Shown here: positions 17,354 to 26,625 of the stretch, piece after piece
How positions within the stretch are numbered: the first letter of the stretch is position 1
How the letters are laid out: each line of letters starts with the position of its first letter
From: Flavobacterium nitrogenifigens
GTDB taxonomy: Bacteria > Bacteroidota > Bacteroidia > Flavobacteriales > Flavobacteriaceae
Direction of reading: 5' to 3'
DNA length: 64,000 nt
NCBI RefSeq assembly: GCF_003254565.1
Contig: NZ_QJRI01000181.1
Coordinates: 297,210 to 361,209, forward strand
The notes under the pieces: generated by a model
Databases searched by the model: none
What the model was told of the DNA's origin: nothing
What the model saw: the letters and a program-made list of their open reading frames with translations, nothing else
Program-made: the position numbers and the translations under genes

Positions 17354-19657
17354 ATGAACCAAGATTATATAAAACCAGACAATTGGTCTATTATCGAAGA
17401 AGGATTTGATGCAGAAAGAGTAAAATCATCTGAAAGTCTTTTTAGTATCGGAAACGGTGCTATGGGACAACGTGCCAATTTTGAAGAAACCTATTCAGCA
17501 GAAACTTTTCAGGGAAGTTACATCGCAGGAATTTACTATCCAGACAAAACAAAAGTGGGCTGGTGGAAGAACGGTTACCCTAAATATTTCGCCAAAGTTC
17601 TAAATGCTCCAAACTGGATTGGAATTGACATCGAAATCAACGAAGAAAATCTTGATTTAAATACATGTACTGAGGTTAGAAATTTCCGTAGAGAATTGAA
17701 TATGAAAGAAGGATGGTACAATCGTTCTTTTGAAGCAGTTTTGAAAAACGGAACTGAAATCGCTGTAAATGTTCGTCGTTTTCTTTCATTAGATTTAGAC
17801 GAAGCCGGAGTTATCAAATACGATATTACTCCTTTAAACAAAGATGCTAAAATCGTTTACAAACCTTATATTGACGCTGGTGTAACCAATGAAGATGCGA
17901 ACTGGGAAGAAAAATTCTGGGAACCGCTTGAAGTTAAAAAAGGCACAAATGAAGCTTTTGTAACCGCTCAAACGTTCAAAACGCATTTTAAGGTTACGAC
18001 TTTCATGCACAATACAATTTTGGCAAATGGAGAAAATATTAATGTTTCGCCATCAACAATCGATTCAACGGTAGATAAAGTTCAATATACTTACGGAACT
18101 ATAATTGCAAAAGGACAAACCTCAACAATTCAAAAAATTGGAGGTTACACGGTTTCTTTAAACCACGAAAATACTTTGGCTGGAGCCGAAAAAGTAATCA
18201 AATCTGCTGTTGCTTTAGGTTATGATACTTTACTTCAAAACCAAATTGATGCTTGGGCAAAAATCTGGGAAATGTCAGATATTACCATTGAAGGCGATGT
18301 GAAAGCACAACAGGGTATTCGTTTCAACATTTTCCAATTGAACCAAACCTATTCAGGAAAAGATTCTCGTTTAAACATTGGTCCAAAAGGATTTACAGGA
18401 GAAAAATACGGCGGATCAACTTACTGGGACACTGAGGCTTATTGTATTCCATTTTATATGGCTACAAAAGATCAACAAGTGGCAAGAAACTTATTAACGT
18501 ATCGTTACAACCAATTGGATAAAGCAATTGAAAATGCTAAAGATAATTTAGGTTTCAAAAACGGTGCAGCTTTATACCCAATGGTTACCATGAATGGTGA
18601 AGAATGTCACAACGAATGGGAAATCACACACGAAGAAATTCATAGAAATGGAGCAATTGCTTTTGCTATTTACAACTACAACCGTTACACGGGAGATTAC
18701 TCTTATATTCCAGAAAAAGGTTTAGAAGTTTTAATCGGAATTGCACGTTTCTGGCATCAGAGAGCATCTTTTTCTAAAGATAAAAATCAGTATGTAATCC
18801 TTGGAGTTACTGGTCCAAATGAATACGAAAACAACATCAATAATAATTTCTACACCAATTATATTGCGAAATGGTGTATTGATTTTGCTGCTGAACAAAT
18901 TGAAAAAGTAGCTTCAGAATATCCTGCAGACCACAAAAGAGTTATGGATAAAGTAAATCTTTCTGCTGAAGAAATCAAAGAATGGAAAAAAGTAGCAGAC
19001 GATATGTACTTCCCTATTTCTGAAGAACTTGGAATCTACTTACAGCAAGATGGTTTCTTAGACAAAGATTTAGTTCCGGTAAAAGATTTAGACAAATCAC
19101 AGCGTCCTATTAACCAAAAATGGTCTTGGGATCGCGTATTGCGTTCGCCTTACATTAAACAGGCTGACGTTTTACAAGGTTTTTATTTCTTCGAAGATCA
19201 TTTTTCTAAAGAAGAATTAAAACGCAATTTCGAATTCTATGAGTCATTTACGGTTCACGAAAGTTCGCTTTCGCCTTGCGTACACTCGATTCAGGCTGCA
19301 GCATTAGATAAAATGGACATGGCATATACATTTTATTTAAGAACTTCTCGTTTAGATTTGGACGATTACAATAAAGAAGTGGAAGAAGGTTGTCATATCA
19401 CGTCAATGGCCGGTACATGGATGAGTATCGTGGAAGGCTTTGGAGGAATGCGTGTTAAAAATGACCAGCTTCATTTCTCTCCAAAAATCCCAAAAGAATG
19501 GAACGGTTACTCTTTTAAAATTAATTTCAGAAACCAAATTTTAAAAGTAGCTGTAAATCACAACGAAACAACTTTTACGGTAGACGGCGATCAAGATTTA
19601 ACAATTATCGTAAATGGAAATCCTGTAACTGCAAGTAAATTTGTACAAATAAATTAA
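17354..19657 (+). CDS. GH65 disaccharide phosphorylase (probably maltose phosphorylase)
   Basis: 767 aa, the usual length for GH65 phosphorylases, with no signal peptide. N-terminal beta-sandwich (about 1-270), linker, (alpha/alpha)6 barrel (about 310-660) with GGSTYWDTEAYCIPFY and GVTGPNEYENNINNN, where Glu490 is the predicted general acid, then a C-terminal jelly roll. The enzyme splits an alpha-glucoside with phosphate to glucose and beta-glucose-1-phosphate. Maltose is the likely substrate because pgmB and the SLC45-like carrier precede it and the locus is starch-directed; trehalose or kojibiose phosphorylases share the fold, so specificity is inferred. Confidence 0.9.
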   Translation: MNQDYIKPDNWSIIEEGFDAERVKSSESLFSIGNGAMGQRANFEETYSAETFQGSYIAGIYYPDKTKVGWWKNGYPKYFAKVLNAPNWIGIDIEINEENLDLNTCTEVRNFRRELNMKEGWYNRSFEAVLKNGTEIAVNVRRFLSLDLDEAGVIKYDITPLNKDAKIVYKPYIDAGVTNEDANWEEKFWEPLEVKKGTNEAFVTAQTFKTHFKVTTFMHNTILANGENINVSPSTIDSTVDKVQYTYGTIIAKGQTSTIQKIGGYTVSLNHENTLAGAEKVIKSAVALGYDTLLQNQIDAWAKIWEMSDITIEGDVKAQQGIRFNIFQLNQTYSGKDSRLNIGPKGFTGEKYGGSTYWDTEAYCIPFYMATKDQQVARNLLTYRYNQLDKAIENAKDNLGFKNGAALYPMVTMNGEECHNEWEITHEEIHRNGAIAFAIYNYNRYTGDYSYIPEKGLEVLIGIARFWHQRASFSKDKNQYVILGVTGPNEYENNINNNFYTNYIAKWCIDFAAEQIEKVASEYPADHKRVMDKVNLSAEEIKEWKKVADDMYFPISEELGIYLQQDGFLDKDLVPVKDLDKSQRPINQKWSWDRVLRSPYIKQADVLQGFYFFEDHFSKEELKRNFEFYESFTVHESSLSPCVHSIQAAALDKMDMAYTFYLRTSRLDLDDYNKEVEEGCHITSMAGTWMSIVEGFGGMRVKNDQLHFSPKIPKEWNGYSFKINFRNQILKVAVNHNETTFTVDGDQDLTIIVNGNPVTASKFVQIN

Positions 19658-19683
19658 ATACAATACTCTAAAAATCAAAAAAC

Positions 19684-21798
19684 ATGAAAAACTTATTTTT
19701 CGCAAGTTTAATTTTGTTTGCGTTTAGCACCGTTGCAAAAGCGCAGCAATTAAAATCACCCGAAGGCAAGTTCGTAATGGAATTTTCTCTTCAAAACGAC
19801 GGAACTCCAACGTACAATTTAAAATACAAAAACAACGAAGTTGTAAAAACCAGCAAACTAGGTCTTGAACTTAAAGATGATAAAAAATCTTTATTGAATG
19901 ACTTTACAATTACTGATACGAAAACTTCGACTTTTGATGAAACTTGGAAACCAGTTTGGGGAGAAGTTGATCACATCAGAAATCATTATAATGAATTGGC
20001 TGTTACTTTAAACCAAAAAAGTACAGACAGACAAATCGTAATCCGTTTTCGTTTATTTGATGACGGTTTAGGATTTAGATATGAATTTCCAGCACAAAAG
20101 AATCTTACTTATTTTGTAATTAAAGAAGAAAGATCTCAATTTGCCATGACTGGAGATCATACTGCTTTCTGGATTCCAGGAGATTATGACACTCAAGAAT
20201 ACGATTATACAAAATCTAAATTATCTGAAATTAGAGGTTTATCTCAAAAAGCATATACGTCAAACGTTTCTCAAAAATCTTTTTCTCCAACAGGAGTTCA
20301 GACTTCTTTGATGTTAAAAACTGCTGACGGAATCTACATCAACTTACACGAAGCAGCTTTGATTGACTATTCTTGTATGCACTTGAATTTAGATGACAAA
20401 AACTTAGTTTTCGAATCTTGGTTAACGCCAGATGCAAAAGGAAACAAAGGTCATATGCAAGCGCCAAATCATTCTCCTTGGAGAACGATTATTGTGAGCG
20501 ACGATGCTAGAGAAATCTTAGCTTCAAAAATGACTTATAACTTAAACGATCCATCAAAAATTGAAAATACTTCTTGGATTAAACCAGTAAAATATGTTGG
20601 TGTTTGGTGGGAAATGATTACAGGAAAAAGCTCTTGGTCGTACACAAATGATTTCCCAACAGTTCAATTAGGTGTTTCTGATTTTTCAAAAGCAAAACCA
20701 AACGGAACACACGGAGCAAACAACGCTAACGTAAAAAAATACATTGATTTCGCTGCTGCAAATGGTTTTGACGCTGTTTTAGTTGAAGGATGGAACGAAG
20801 GCTGGGAAGACTGGTTTGGACATTCTAAAGATTATGTTTTTGATTTCTTGACTCCTTACCCAGATTTTGATGTAAAAGGTTTGCACGAATATGCTAAATC
20901 TAAAGGCGTAAAAATCATCATGCACCACGAAACTTCTGGATCTGTTCGTAACTATGAGCGTCATATGGACGCTGCTTACAAATTCATGAACGATAACGGA
21001 TACGATGCTGTAAAAAGCGGTTATGTAGGCAATATTTTGCCAAGAGGTGAAAACCACTACAGCCAATGGATTGTAAACCATTACCAATACGCTATCGAAA
21101 AAGCTGCTGATTATAAAATTATGGTGAACGCTCACGAAGCAGTTCGCCCGACAGGAATTGCAAGAACGTATCCAAACTTAATCGGAAACGAAGCAGCAAG
21201 AGGAACAGAGTACCAAGCGTTTGGAGGTTCTAAACCAAATCACGTTACAGTATTGCCTTTTACACGTTTAATTGGTGGTCCAATGGATTATACTCCTGGG
21301 ATCTTCGAAATGGATATCAGCAAAATGAATCCTGATAATAAATCGCATGTAAACAGCACAATTTGTAATCAATTGGCTTTATATGTTACGATGTACAGCC
21401 CTTTACAAATGGCTGCTGATACTCCAGAGAACTACAACCGTTTTCCAGATGCATTCCAATTCATTAAAGATGTGGCTGTAGATTGGTCAGAAAGTAAATA
21501 TATCGAGGCTGAGCCAGGAGATTTTATCACAGTTGCCCGTAAAGCAAAAGGAACAAACAACTGGTTTGTTGGAAATGTAAACGGAGAAACTCCGCGTACC
21601 TCAAACATCGATTTCAGTTTCCTTGAAAAAGGTAAAAAATATACAGCTACAATTTACGCTGATGCAAAAGATGCGCATTACAAAACAAATCCGCAAGCTT
21701 ACACCATCAAGAAAATTGCTGTAACGAATAAATCAAAATTATCTCAGTTTTCTGCTCCTGGAGGAGGTTATGCAATAAGCATTATTGAAACTAAGTAA
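19684..21798 (+). CDS. susB: GH97 alpha-glucosidase (SusB-like), inverting type
   Basis: 704 aa with a signal peptide (about 1-20, VAKAQQ). N-terminal beta-super-sandwich (about 22-285), a TIM barrel beginning near WWEM, and a C-terminal beta domain. Glu416 (MHHETSGS), Glu485 (NAHEAVRPTG) and Glu509 (RGTEY) match B. theta SusB Glu439, Glu508 and Glu532 with a constant offset of 23, the inverting arrangement. It removes glucose from maltooligosaccharides in the periplasm. It follows the GH65 gene by 26 nt and ends in a strong terminator, so it probably closes that operon. Confidence 0.93.
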   Translation: MKNLFFASLILFAFSTVAKAQQLKSPEGKFVMEFSLQNDGTPTYNLKYKNNEVVKTSKLGLELKDDKKSLLNDFTITDTKTSTFDETWKPVWGEVDHIRNHYNELAVTLNQKSTDRQIVIRFRLFDDGLGFRYEFPAQKNLTYFVIKEERSQFAMTGDHTAFWIPGDYDTQEYDYTKSKLSEIRGLSQKAYTSNVSQKSFSPTGVQTSLMLKTADGIYINLHEAALIDYSCMHLNLDDKNLVFESWLTPDAKGNKGHMQAPNHSPWRTIIVSDDAREILASKMTYNLNDPSKIENTSWIKPVKYVGVWWEMITGKSSWSYTNDFPTVQLGVSDFSKAKPNGTHGANNANVKKYIDFAAANGFDAVLVEGWNEGWEDWFGHSKDYVFDFLTPYPDFDVKGLHEYAKSKGVKIIMHHETSGSVRNYERHMDAAYKFMNDNGYDAVKSGYVGNILPRGENHYSQWIVNHYQYAIEKAADYKIMVNAHEAVRPTGIARTYPNLIGNEAARGTEYQAFGGSKPNHVTVLPFTRLIGGPMDYTPGIFEMDISKMNPDNKSHVNSTICNQLALYVTMYSPLQMAADTPENYNRFPDAFQFIKDVAVDWSESKYIEAEPGDFITVARKAKGTNNWFVGNVNGETPRTSNIDFSFLEKGKKYTATIYADAKDAHYKTNPQAYTIKKIAVTNKSKLSQFSAPGGGYAISIIETK

Positions 21799-21805
21799 TT
21801 TTTTT

Positions 21806-21847
21806 AAAGACAAGTAATTTCCCCCATAGATTACTTGTCTTTTTTTT
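21806..21847 (+). terminator. Terminator after the GH97 gene
   Basis: AAAGACAAGTAAT (21806-21818) pairs with ATTACTTGTCTTT (21830-21842), followed by a T tract. Confidence 0.85.
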
Positions 21848-21863
21848 AATCTTTTAGAGCTGT

Positions 21864-21950
21864 CCTGCAAGGTTTTCAAAACCTTGTAGGTCATCTATCT
21901 AAAAATTTATAATTCAATTCATACCTACAAGGTTTTGAAAACCTTGCAGG
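21864..21950. repeat. Perfect 28-bp inverted repeat of self-palindromic arms (family F)
   Basis: Arms at 21864-21891 and 21923-21950 are exact reverse complements. Each arm is itself close to a palindrome around AAGGTTTTCAAAACCTT. The 31-nt loop is AT-rich and non-coding. The element lies just before the susA-like gene. Confidence 0.85.
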
Positions 21951-21971
21951 AAATCGAACAAAAAGAAATCT

Positions 21972-23837
21972 ATGAACTACCTAAAAATAAACCACCTTAT
22001 TTATAAATTAGCATTATTGGCTTTGCTGTTTTCCGCTTCCGCGAAAGCGCAAATTCAAAAAGTAGAGCCACCATTTTGGTATGCCGGAATGAAAAACACG
22101 GAACTTCAGATTATGTTCTACGGAAAAAATATTGCACAATACGAAGCTTCGGTTTCTAATAATGTTGCGATTAAAAACGTTGAGAAAACAGAAAATCCAA
22201 ACTACCTTTTCGTAACAATCGATACAAAAGACGTAAAAGCTTCTGAATTGGTTTTCTCTTTCAAAAACAAAAACAAAGTCGCTTTTACTCAAAAATATAC
22301 TCTAAAAGAAAGAAGAGCAAATTCGGCAGAAAGAAAAAGTTATGATGCATCTGATCTAATTTACCTAATTATGCCAGATCGTTTTGCTAACGGAAATCCG
22401 AAAAATGACAGCGATGCTTCTTTAACTGAAAAAGGAAACCGTCAAGATCCAAGCGGACGTCACGGCGGAGATATCGAAGGAATCATCAAAAATTTAGATT
22501 ATATTTCCTCTCTTGGTGCAACGACGATTTGGAGCACGCCTTTATGCGAAGATAACGACAAACAGCATTCTTATCATACGTACGGACAATCTGATGTTTA
22601 CAAAATCGATCCACGTTACGGAACGAACGACGATTACGCTCGTTTATCGGCAGAAATGCACAAAAAGAACATGAAGTTGGTTATGGATTATGTGACCAAT
22701 CACTGGGGAATTACGCATTGGATGGTTAAAGATTTACCAACAAAATCATGGCTTAATCAATTTGAAAACTACACTCAAACACACCACAGACGTGAAGTAA
22801 TTACAGATATTCACGCTTCAAAAATCGATCAGGAAGTTTGTGTTGACGGCTGGTTCGTCCCTTCAATGCCAGATTTAAATTTAAGAAATCCACTTGTTGC
22901 AAAATATTTAACTCAAAATGCCATTTGGTGGATTGAATTTGCTAATCTTGACGGATTTAGAGTAGATACTTATAACTACTCTGATAAAACTGCGATGGCA
23001 AATTGGGCGAAAGCCATTACAGATGAATATCCTAATTTTAATATTGTGGGAGAAATCTGGATGCACAATCAGGCGAATTTAGCTTTTTGGCAAAAAGACA
23101 GTAAAATTGGTGCGATTGAAAACTACAATTCAAACCTTCCTTCTGTAATGGATTTTACGCTTCAAAGTCAGATTACTTCTGCTTTTAACGAAAATGAACC
23201 AAGCTGGGACAATGGATTGATAAAATTCTACAACAATTTTGCAATGGATTTTCTATATCCAAATACCAATAATATCTTAGTTTTTGCAGAAAATCACGAT
23301 ACAGATCGTATGAACGAAAAGTTCAAATATGATTTGCCAAAATACAAACTGGCAATGACTTTGTTAGCAACAGTTCGCGGAATTCCGCAAATCTATTACG
23401 GTTCAGAAATCGGAATGGGCGGTGATAAAGGCAAAGGCGGAGATGCCGATATTCGTCAGGATTTTCCAGGCGGATGGGCTGGCGACAAAAACAACGCTTT
23501 CACCAAAGAAGGAAGAACTCCAGAACAAGCAGCTTACTTTGATTTCAGTTCGAAATTATTCAACTGGAGAAAAACAAACGAAGCGGTTCATTTCGGAAAA
23601 ATGACACATTATATTCCTGAAAATAACACTTATGTATATTTCAGATATACTGATGCTAAAACGGTAATGGTAGTTTTCAATAACAATGCAAAAGAACAGG
23701 TTGTTAAAACAGCTCGTTTTAAAGAAAGCATCAAAAACTACAAATCTGGTAAAGATGTTATAACAGGAAAAACATTCGATTTGGCTTCTGAAATTACGTT
23801 AGAACCAAAATCAGCTTTGGTTTTAGAATTGGAATAA
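21972..23837 (+). CDS. susA: GH13 neopullulanase/cyclomaltodextrinase (SusA-like)
   Basis: 621 aa with a signal peptide (about 1-26, ASAKAQ), so periplasmic. N-terminal Ig-like domain (27-112), then a GH13 barrel: LIYLIMPDRFANGNPKND near 129, Asp332 in LDGFRVDTYNY (nucleophile), Glu361 in VGEIWMH (acid), His442-Asp443 in ENHDTDRM, and a C-terminal beta domain. The N-domain plus GGDIEGI and neopullulanase-type spacing match B. theta SusA. It cuts imported dextrins to short maltooligosaccharides for SusB. It is separated from the GH97 gene by a terminator and a repeat, so it probably has its own control. Confidence 0.92.
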   Translation: MNYLKINHLIYKLALLALLFSASAKAQIQKVEPPFWYAGMKNTELQIMFYGKNIAQYEASVSNNVAIKNVEKTENPNYLFVTIDTKDVKASELVFSFKNKNKVAFTQKYTLKERRANSAERKSYDASDLIYLIMPDRFANGNPKNDSDASLTEKGNRQDPSGRHGGDIEGIIKNLDYISSLGATTIWSTPLCEDNDKQHSYHTYGQSDVYKIDPRYGTNDDYARLSAEMHKKNMKLVMDYVTNHWGITHWMVKDLPTKSWLNQFENYTQTHHRREVITDIHASKIDQEVCVDGWFVPSMPDLNLRNPLVAKYLTQNAIWWIEFANLDGFRVDTYNYSDKTAMANWAKAITDEYPNFNIVGEIWMHNQANLAFWQKDSKIGAIENYNSNLPSVMDFTLQSQITSAFNENEPSWDNGLIKFYNNFAMDFLYPNTNNILVFAENHDTDRMNEKFKYDLPKYKLAMTLLATVRGIPQIYYGSEIGMGGDKGKGGDADIRQDFPGGWAGDKNNAFTKEGRTPEQAAYFDFSSKLFNWRKTNEAVHFGKMTHYIPENNTYVYFRYTDAKTVMVVFNNNAKEQVVKTARFKESIKNYKSGKDVITGKTFDLASEITLEPKSALVLELE

Positions 23838-23857
23838 AAACAAAATACGTTTAATTT

Positions 23858-23930
23858 TTTCCGCCACAAATTCACGAATTTTTTATCCTCAAAGATTGTC
23901 AAAAAATAATTCGTGAATTCGTGGCGGAAA
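23858..23930. repeat. Palindromic repeat, family B (copy 1)
   Basis: Arms TTTCCGCCAC.AATTCACGAATT at 23858-23880 and its inverse at 23908-23930 differ at one base. The core 23863-23925 is 63 nt and matches 25653-25715 at 59 of 63 positions, including the single-stranded loop. Confidence 0.85.
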
Positions 23931-23944
23931 TTTATAGATATGTT

Positions 23945-25606
23945 ATGAAAAAATACACTTTCCTTTTTTTATCTTTAGTATACTTAACAATGAGTTGTTC
24001 TGGCTCAAAATCAGTTACAATGAATGATACCTCAAAAACACCTTTCGTCTGGGAAGGAGCAAATGTTTATTTTTTACTTACAGATCGTTTTTACAACGGA
24101 GACACTTCAAACGACGTCAATTTTAACCGAACCAAAACTCCCGGAAAACTTCGCGGATTTGAAGGCGGTGACATCATCGGAATCACTAAAAAAATCGAAT
24201 CGGGATATTTTGAAAAACTAGGAATAAATGCCATTTGGCTTACGCCGATTGTAGAGCAAATCCATGATGGCGTTGATGAAGGAACTGGGTTGAGTTATGG
24301 CTTTCACGGCTACTGGGCAAAAGATTGGACGGCTTTAGATCCAAACTTCGGAACCAAAGAAGATTTAGCCAATTTAGTAAAAAAAGCACACGAAAAAGGA
24401 ATCAGAATCATTCTCGACGGAGTTATCAATCATACCGGTCCAGTAACTCCAGAAGATCCTGTTTGGCCATCTGATTGGGTTAGAACTGGCGTTGTCTGCG
24501 ATTACAAATCGTTCGAAAATACAACCATGTGTACTTTGGTTGACAATCTTCCAGATGTTAGAACAGAAAGTACTCAGGAAGTAGCGCTCCCTCCTTTTTT
24601 AATTGAAAAATGGAAAAAAGAAGGTCGGTACGAAAAAGAAGTATCTTCTTTGGATGAATTCTTCAAAAGAACTGGTTACCCAAGAACGCCAAAATATTAC
24701 ATCATAAAATGGCTGACGGATTATATTTTAGAATTCGGAATTGATGGCTACAGAGGAGATACGGTAAAACATACCGACGAAAAGGTTTGGGCGGATTTCA
24801 AAAAAGAATGTGAGTACGCTTTTGAAACTTGGAAAAAACATCATCCTTTACAGGTTTTAGATCAGAATCCGTTTTACACCATTGCCGAAGTTTACGGTTA
24901 CGGAATCAGCGGTGGACAGGATTATGATTTTGGCGATCGAAAAGTCAATTATTTCCAAAATGGTTTTAACAGCATGATCAATTTTGAATTTAAATGGAAT
25001 GCTGCCCAAAACGATTATGAAGGTTTATTTTCTAAATATTCGAATGCGTTAAACAATGATTTAAAAGGCTATTCTGTCCTTAATTATATGTCTTCTCACG
25101 ATGACGGCCAGCCTTTTGATGCCAATAGAATCAAAAGCATTGAAACAGCAAACAAACTCTTACTTTCCCCAGGAATGTCTCAGGTTTATTACGGCGACGA
25201 ATCGGCAAGATCTTTAGTTGTTGAAGGCACTCAAGGTGATGCTACTTTGCGTTCTAACATGAATTGGGATGATATTCAGAACAATCCCGAAACGCAAAAA
25301 ACGCTTTTGCACTGGCAGAAATTAGGTCAATTTAGACGAAATCATCCTGCAGTTGGTGCTGGCGTTCACAAACTGATTAATCCTTATCCTTATACTTTTT
25401 CCAGAACTTTTACAAAAGGCTCTTTTACAGATAAAGTTGTTATGGGAGTAGATTTACCAAAAGGGAGAAAAGAACTTCCAGTTGGCGATCTCTTCCCAAA
25501 CGGAACAAAATTAAAAGATGCTTACTCGAATCAAGAAGTTGAAGTTATTGATGGAAAAGTGATTATCGACAATGATTTTGATATTGTTTTACTGGAGATA
25601 ATTTAA
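23945..25606 (+). CDS. susG: GH13 alpha-amylase lipoprotein (SusG-like)
   Basis: 553 aa from the ATG at 23945; an upstream GTG-started extension lies in the palindromic repeat and is rejected. The lipoprotein signal ends LTMSC (Cys18), so it is probably anchored to the outer membrane. The GH13 motifs are VYFLLTDRFYNGD, ILDGVINH (158-163 region), Asp272 in IDGYRGDTVKH (nucleophile), Glu315 in TIAEVYGYG (acid) and His385-Asp386 in SSHDDGQ. B. theta SusG is longer because of an inserted CBM58 that is absent here. This is a second surface amylase in the locus, beside the T9SS enzyme. Family B repeats flank it. Confidence 0.9.
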   Translation: MKKYTFLFLSLVYLTMSCSGSKSVTMNDTSKTPFVWEGANVYFLLTDRFYNGDTSNDVNFNRTKTPGKLRGFEGGDIIGITKKIESGYFEKLGINAIWLTPIVEQIHDGVDEGTGLSYGFHGYWAKDWTALDPNFGTKEDLANLVKKAHEKGIRIILDGVINHTGPVTPEDPVWPSDWVRTGVVCDYKSFENTTMCTLVDNLPDVRTESTQEVALPPFLIEKWKKEGRYEKEVSSLDEFFKRTGYPRTPKYYIIKWLTDYILEFGIDGYRGDTVKHTDEKVWADFKKECEYAFETWKKHHPLQVLDQNPFYTIAEVYGYGISGGQDYDFGDRKVNYFQNGFNSMINFEFKWNAAQNDYEGLFSKYSNALNNDLKGYSVLNYMSSHDDGQPFDANRIKSIETANKLLLSPGMSQVYYGDESARSLVVEGTQGDATLRSNMNWDDIQNNPETQKTLLHWQKLGQFRRNHPAVGAGVHKLINPYPYTFSRTFTKGSFTDKVVMGVDLPKGRKELPVGDLFPNGTKLKDAYSNQEVEVIDGKVIIDNDFDIVLLEII

Positions 25607-25774
25607 CCGCAAAGCACGCTAAAATTTACGCTAAGTGCACTAAGTTTTGTTAGCCACGAATTCACGAATTTTTTATTCTTAAAGATTGTAAAAAAATAAT
25701 TCGTGAATTCGTGGCTATTTAATTTTCACAAATCATTGTGTGCTTTGCGTAAAACTTTGCGACCTTTGCGGTTA
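25604..25774. repeat. Nested palindromes: family B (copy 2) inside family A
   Basis: The outer arms begin TAACCGCAAAG at 25604-25649 (including the susG stop codon) and are inverted at 25730-25774. Between them sits a complete family B element at 25653-25715. This suggests an insertion of B into the loop of A. Confidence 0.8.
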
Positions 25775-25790
25775 GAAAAAAAACTGCAAA

Positions 25791-26468
25791 ATGCTAAAAA
25801 TTGCACATCGAGGCGCCAAAGCCTACGAACCTGAAAATACTTTACAAGCTTTTCAAAAAGCGTTAGACTTAAATTCAGACGGAATTGAACTTGATGTTCA
25901 TTTAAGCTCTGACGGGCATATCATCGTAATTCACGACGAAACCATCGATAGAACAACAAACGGAAAAGGTTTAGTAAATGATTTTATTCTAGCAGAATTA
26001 AAATCATTTTTAATTGATGGAAAATATCAAATTCCAACTTTAAACGAGGTTTTTGATTTAGTTGACAAAAGATGTTTAATCAATATCGAATTAAAAGGTT
26101 TAGGAACTCCTAGCAAAGTTGTCCAGCTTATTGAGGAATATATTTCAGAAAAAAACTGGAATTACGATCATTTCATCATTTCAAGTTTTGATTGGGATAT
26201 GTTAGAAGAAACATCAAATCTAAACTCAAATATCTCAATTGGCGTTTTAACAGAAGAAAATATTGATACAGCTTTGGCTTTCGCCGAAAAAATAAAAGCA
26301 AAAGCAATTCATCCTGATTTTAATTTATTGAATGAAGAAAATGTTCAACAAATTCAGGAAAAAGGATTTCAGGTTTTGCCGTGGACAGTTAATTCAAAAG
26401 AAGACATTCAAAAAGTAAAAAGCTATAAAGTAGACGGAATTATCTCTGATAATCCAGACAAAATATAA
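25791..26468 (+). CDS. Glycerophosphodiester phosphodiesterase
   Basis: 225 aa with no signal peptide. The GDPD motif is clear: HRGAKAYEPENTLQAFQKAL (catalytic His4), then DGIELDVHLSSDGHIIVIHDETIDRTTNG with the metal-binding Glu/Asp pair and second catalytic His, LNIELKG, and WTVNSKEDI near the end. It hydrolyses glycerophosphodiesters from phospholipid turnover to glycerol-3-phosphate plus an alcohol. Length fits cytoplasmic UgpQ-type enzymes. It stands alone between two palindromic repeats. Confidence 0.92.
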   Translation: MLKIAHRGAKAYEPENTLQAFQKALDLNSDGIELDVHLSSDGHIIVIHDETIDRTTNGKGLVNDFILAELKSFLIDGKYQIPTLNEVFDLVDKRCLINIELKGLGTPSKVVQLIEEYISEKNWNYDHFIISSFDWDMLEETSNLNSNISIGVLTEENIDTALAFAEKIKAKAIHPDFNLLNEENVQQIQEKGFQVLPWTVNSKEDIQKVKSYKVDGIISDNPDKI

Positions 26469-26501
26469 AGTTTAAAATAGCAACAGATTAAAAGTTTTTT
26501 T

Positions 26502-26576
26502 TGCCACAAATTCCACAAATTTTCACAAATTAAATGCGAAAATCAATTTGTGAAAATTTGTGGAATTTGTGGTTAA
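26502..26576. repeat. Perfect 28-bp inverted repeat, family B-like
   Basis: Arms at 26504-26531 and 26545-26572 are exact inverses, built from the alternating unit CCACAAATTCCACAAATTT, with a 13-nt loop. A further half-arm (AATTCGTGTAATTAGTGGC) follows at 26587-26612. Related arms occur at 48971-49106. Confidence 0.85.
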
Positions 26577-26625
26577 ATAAAAAAATTAGTGCCAATTCGT
26601 GTAATTAGTGGCAACCAAAAAAAAT

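Noticed and set aside
23921..23944. GTG start extending susG by eight codons
   Set aside because: The extension lies wholly in the family B palindrome; the ATG at 23945 begins a proper lipoprotein signal.
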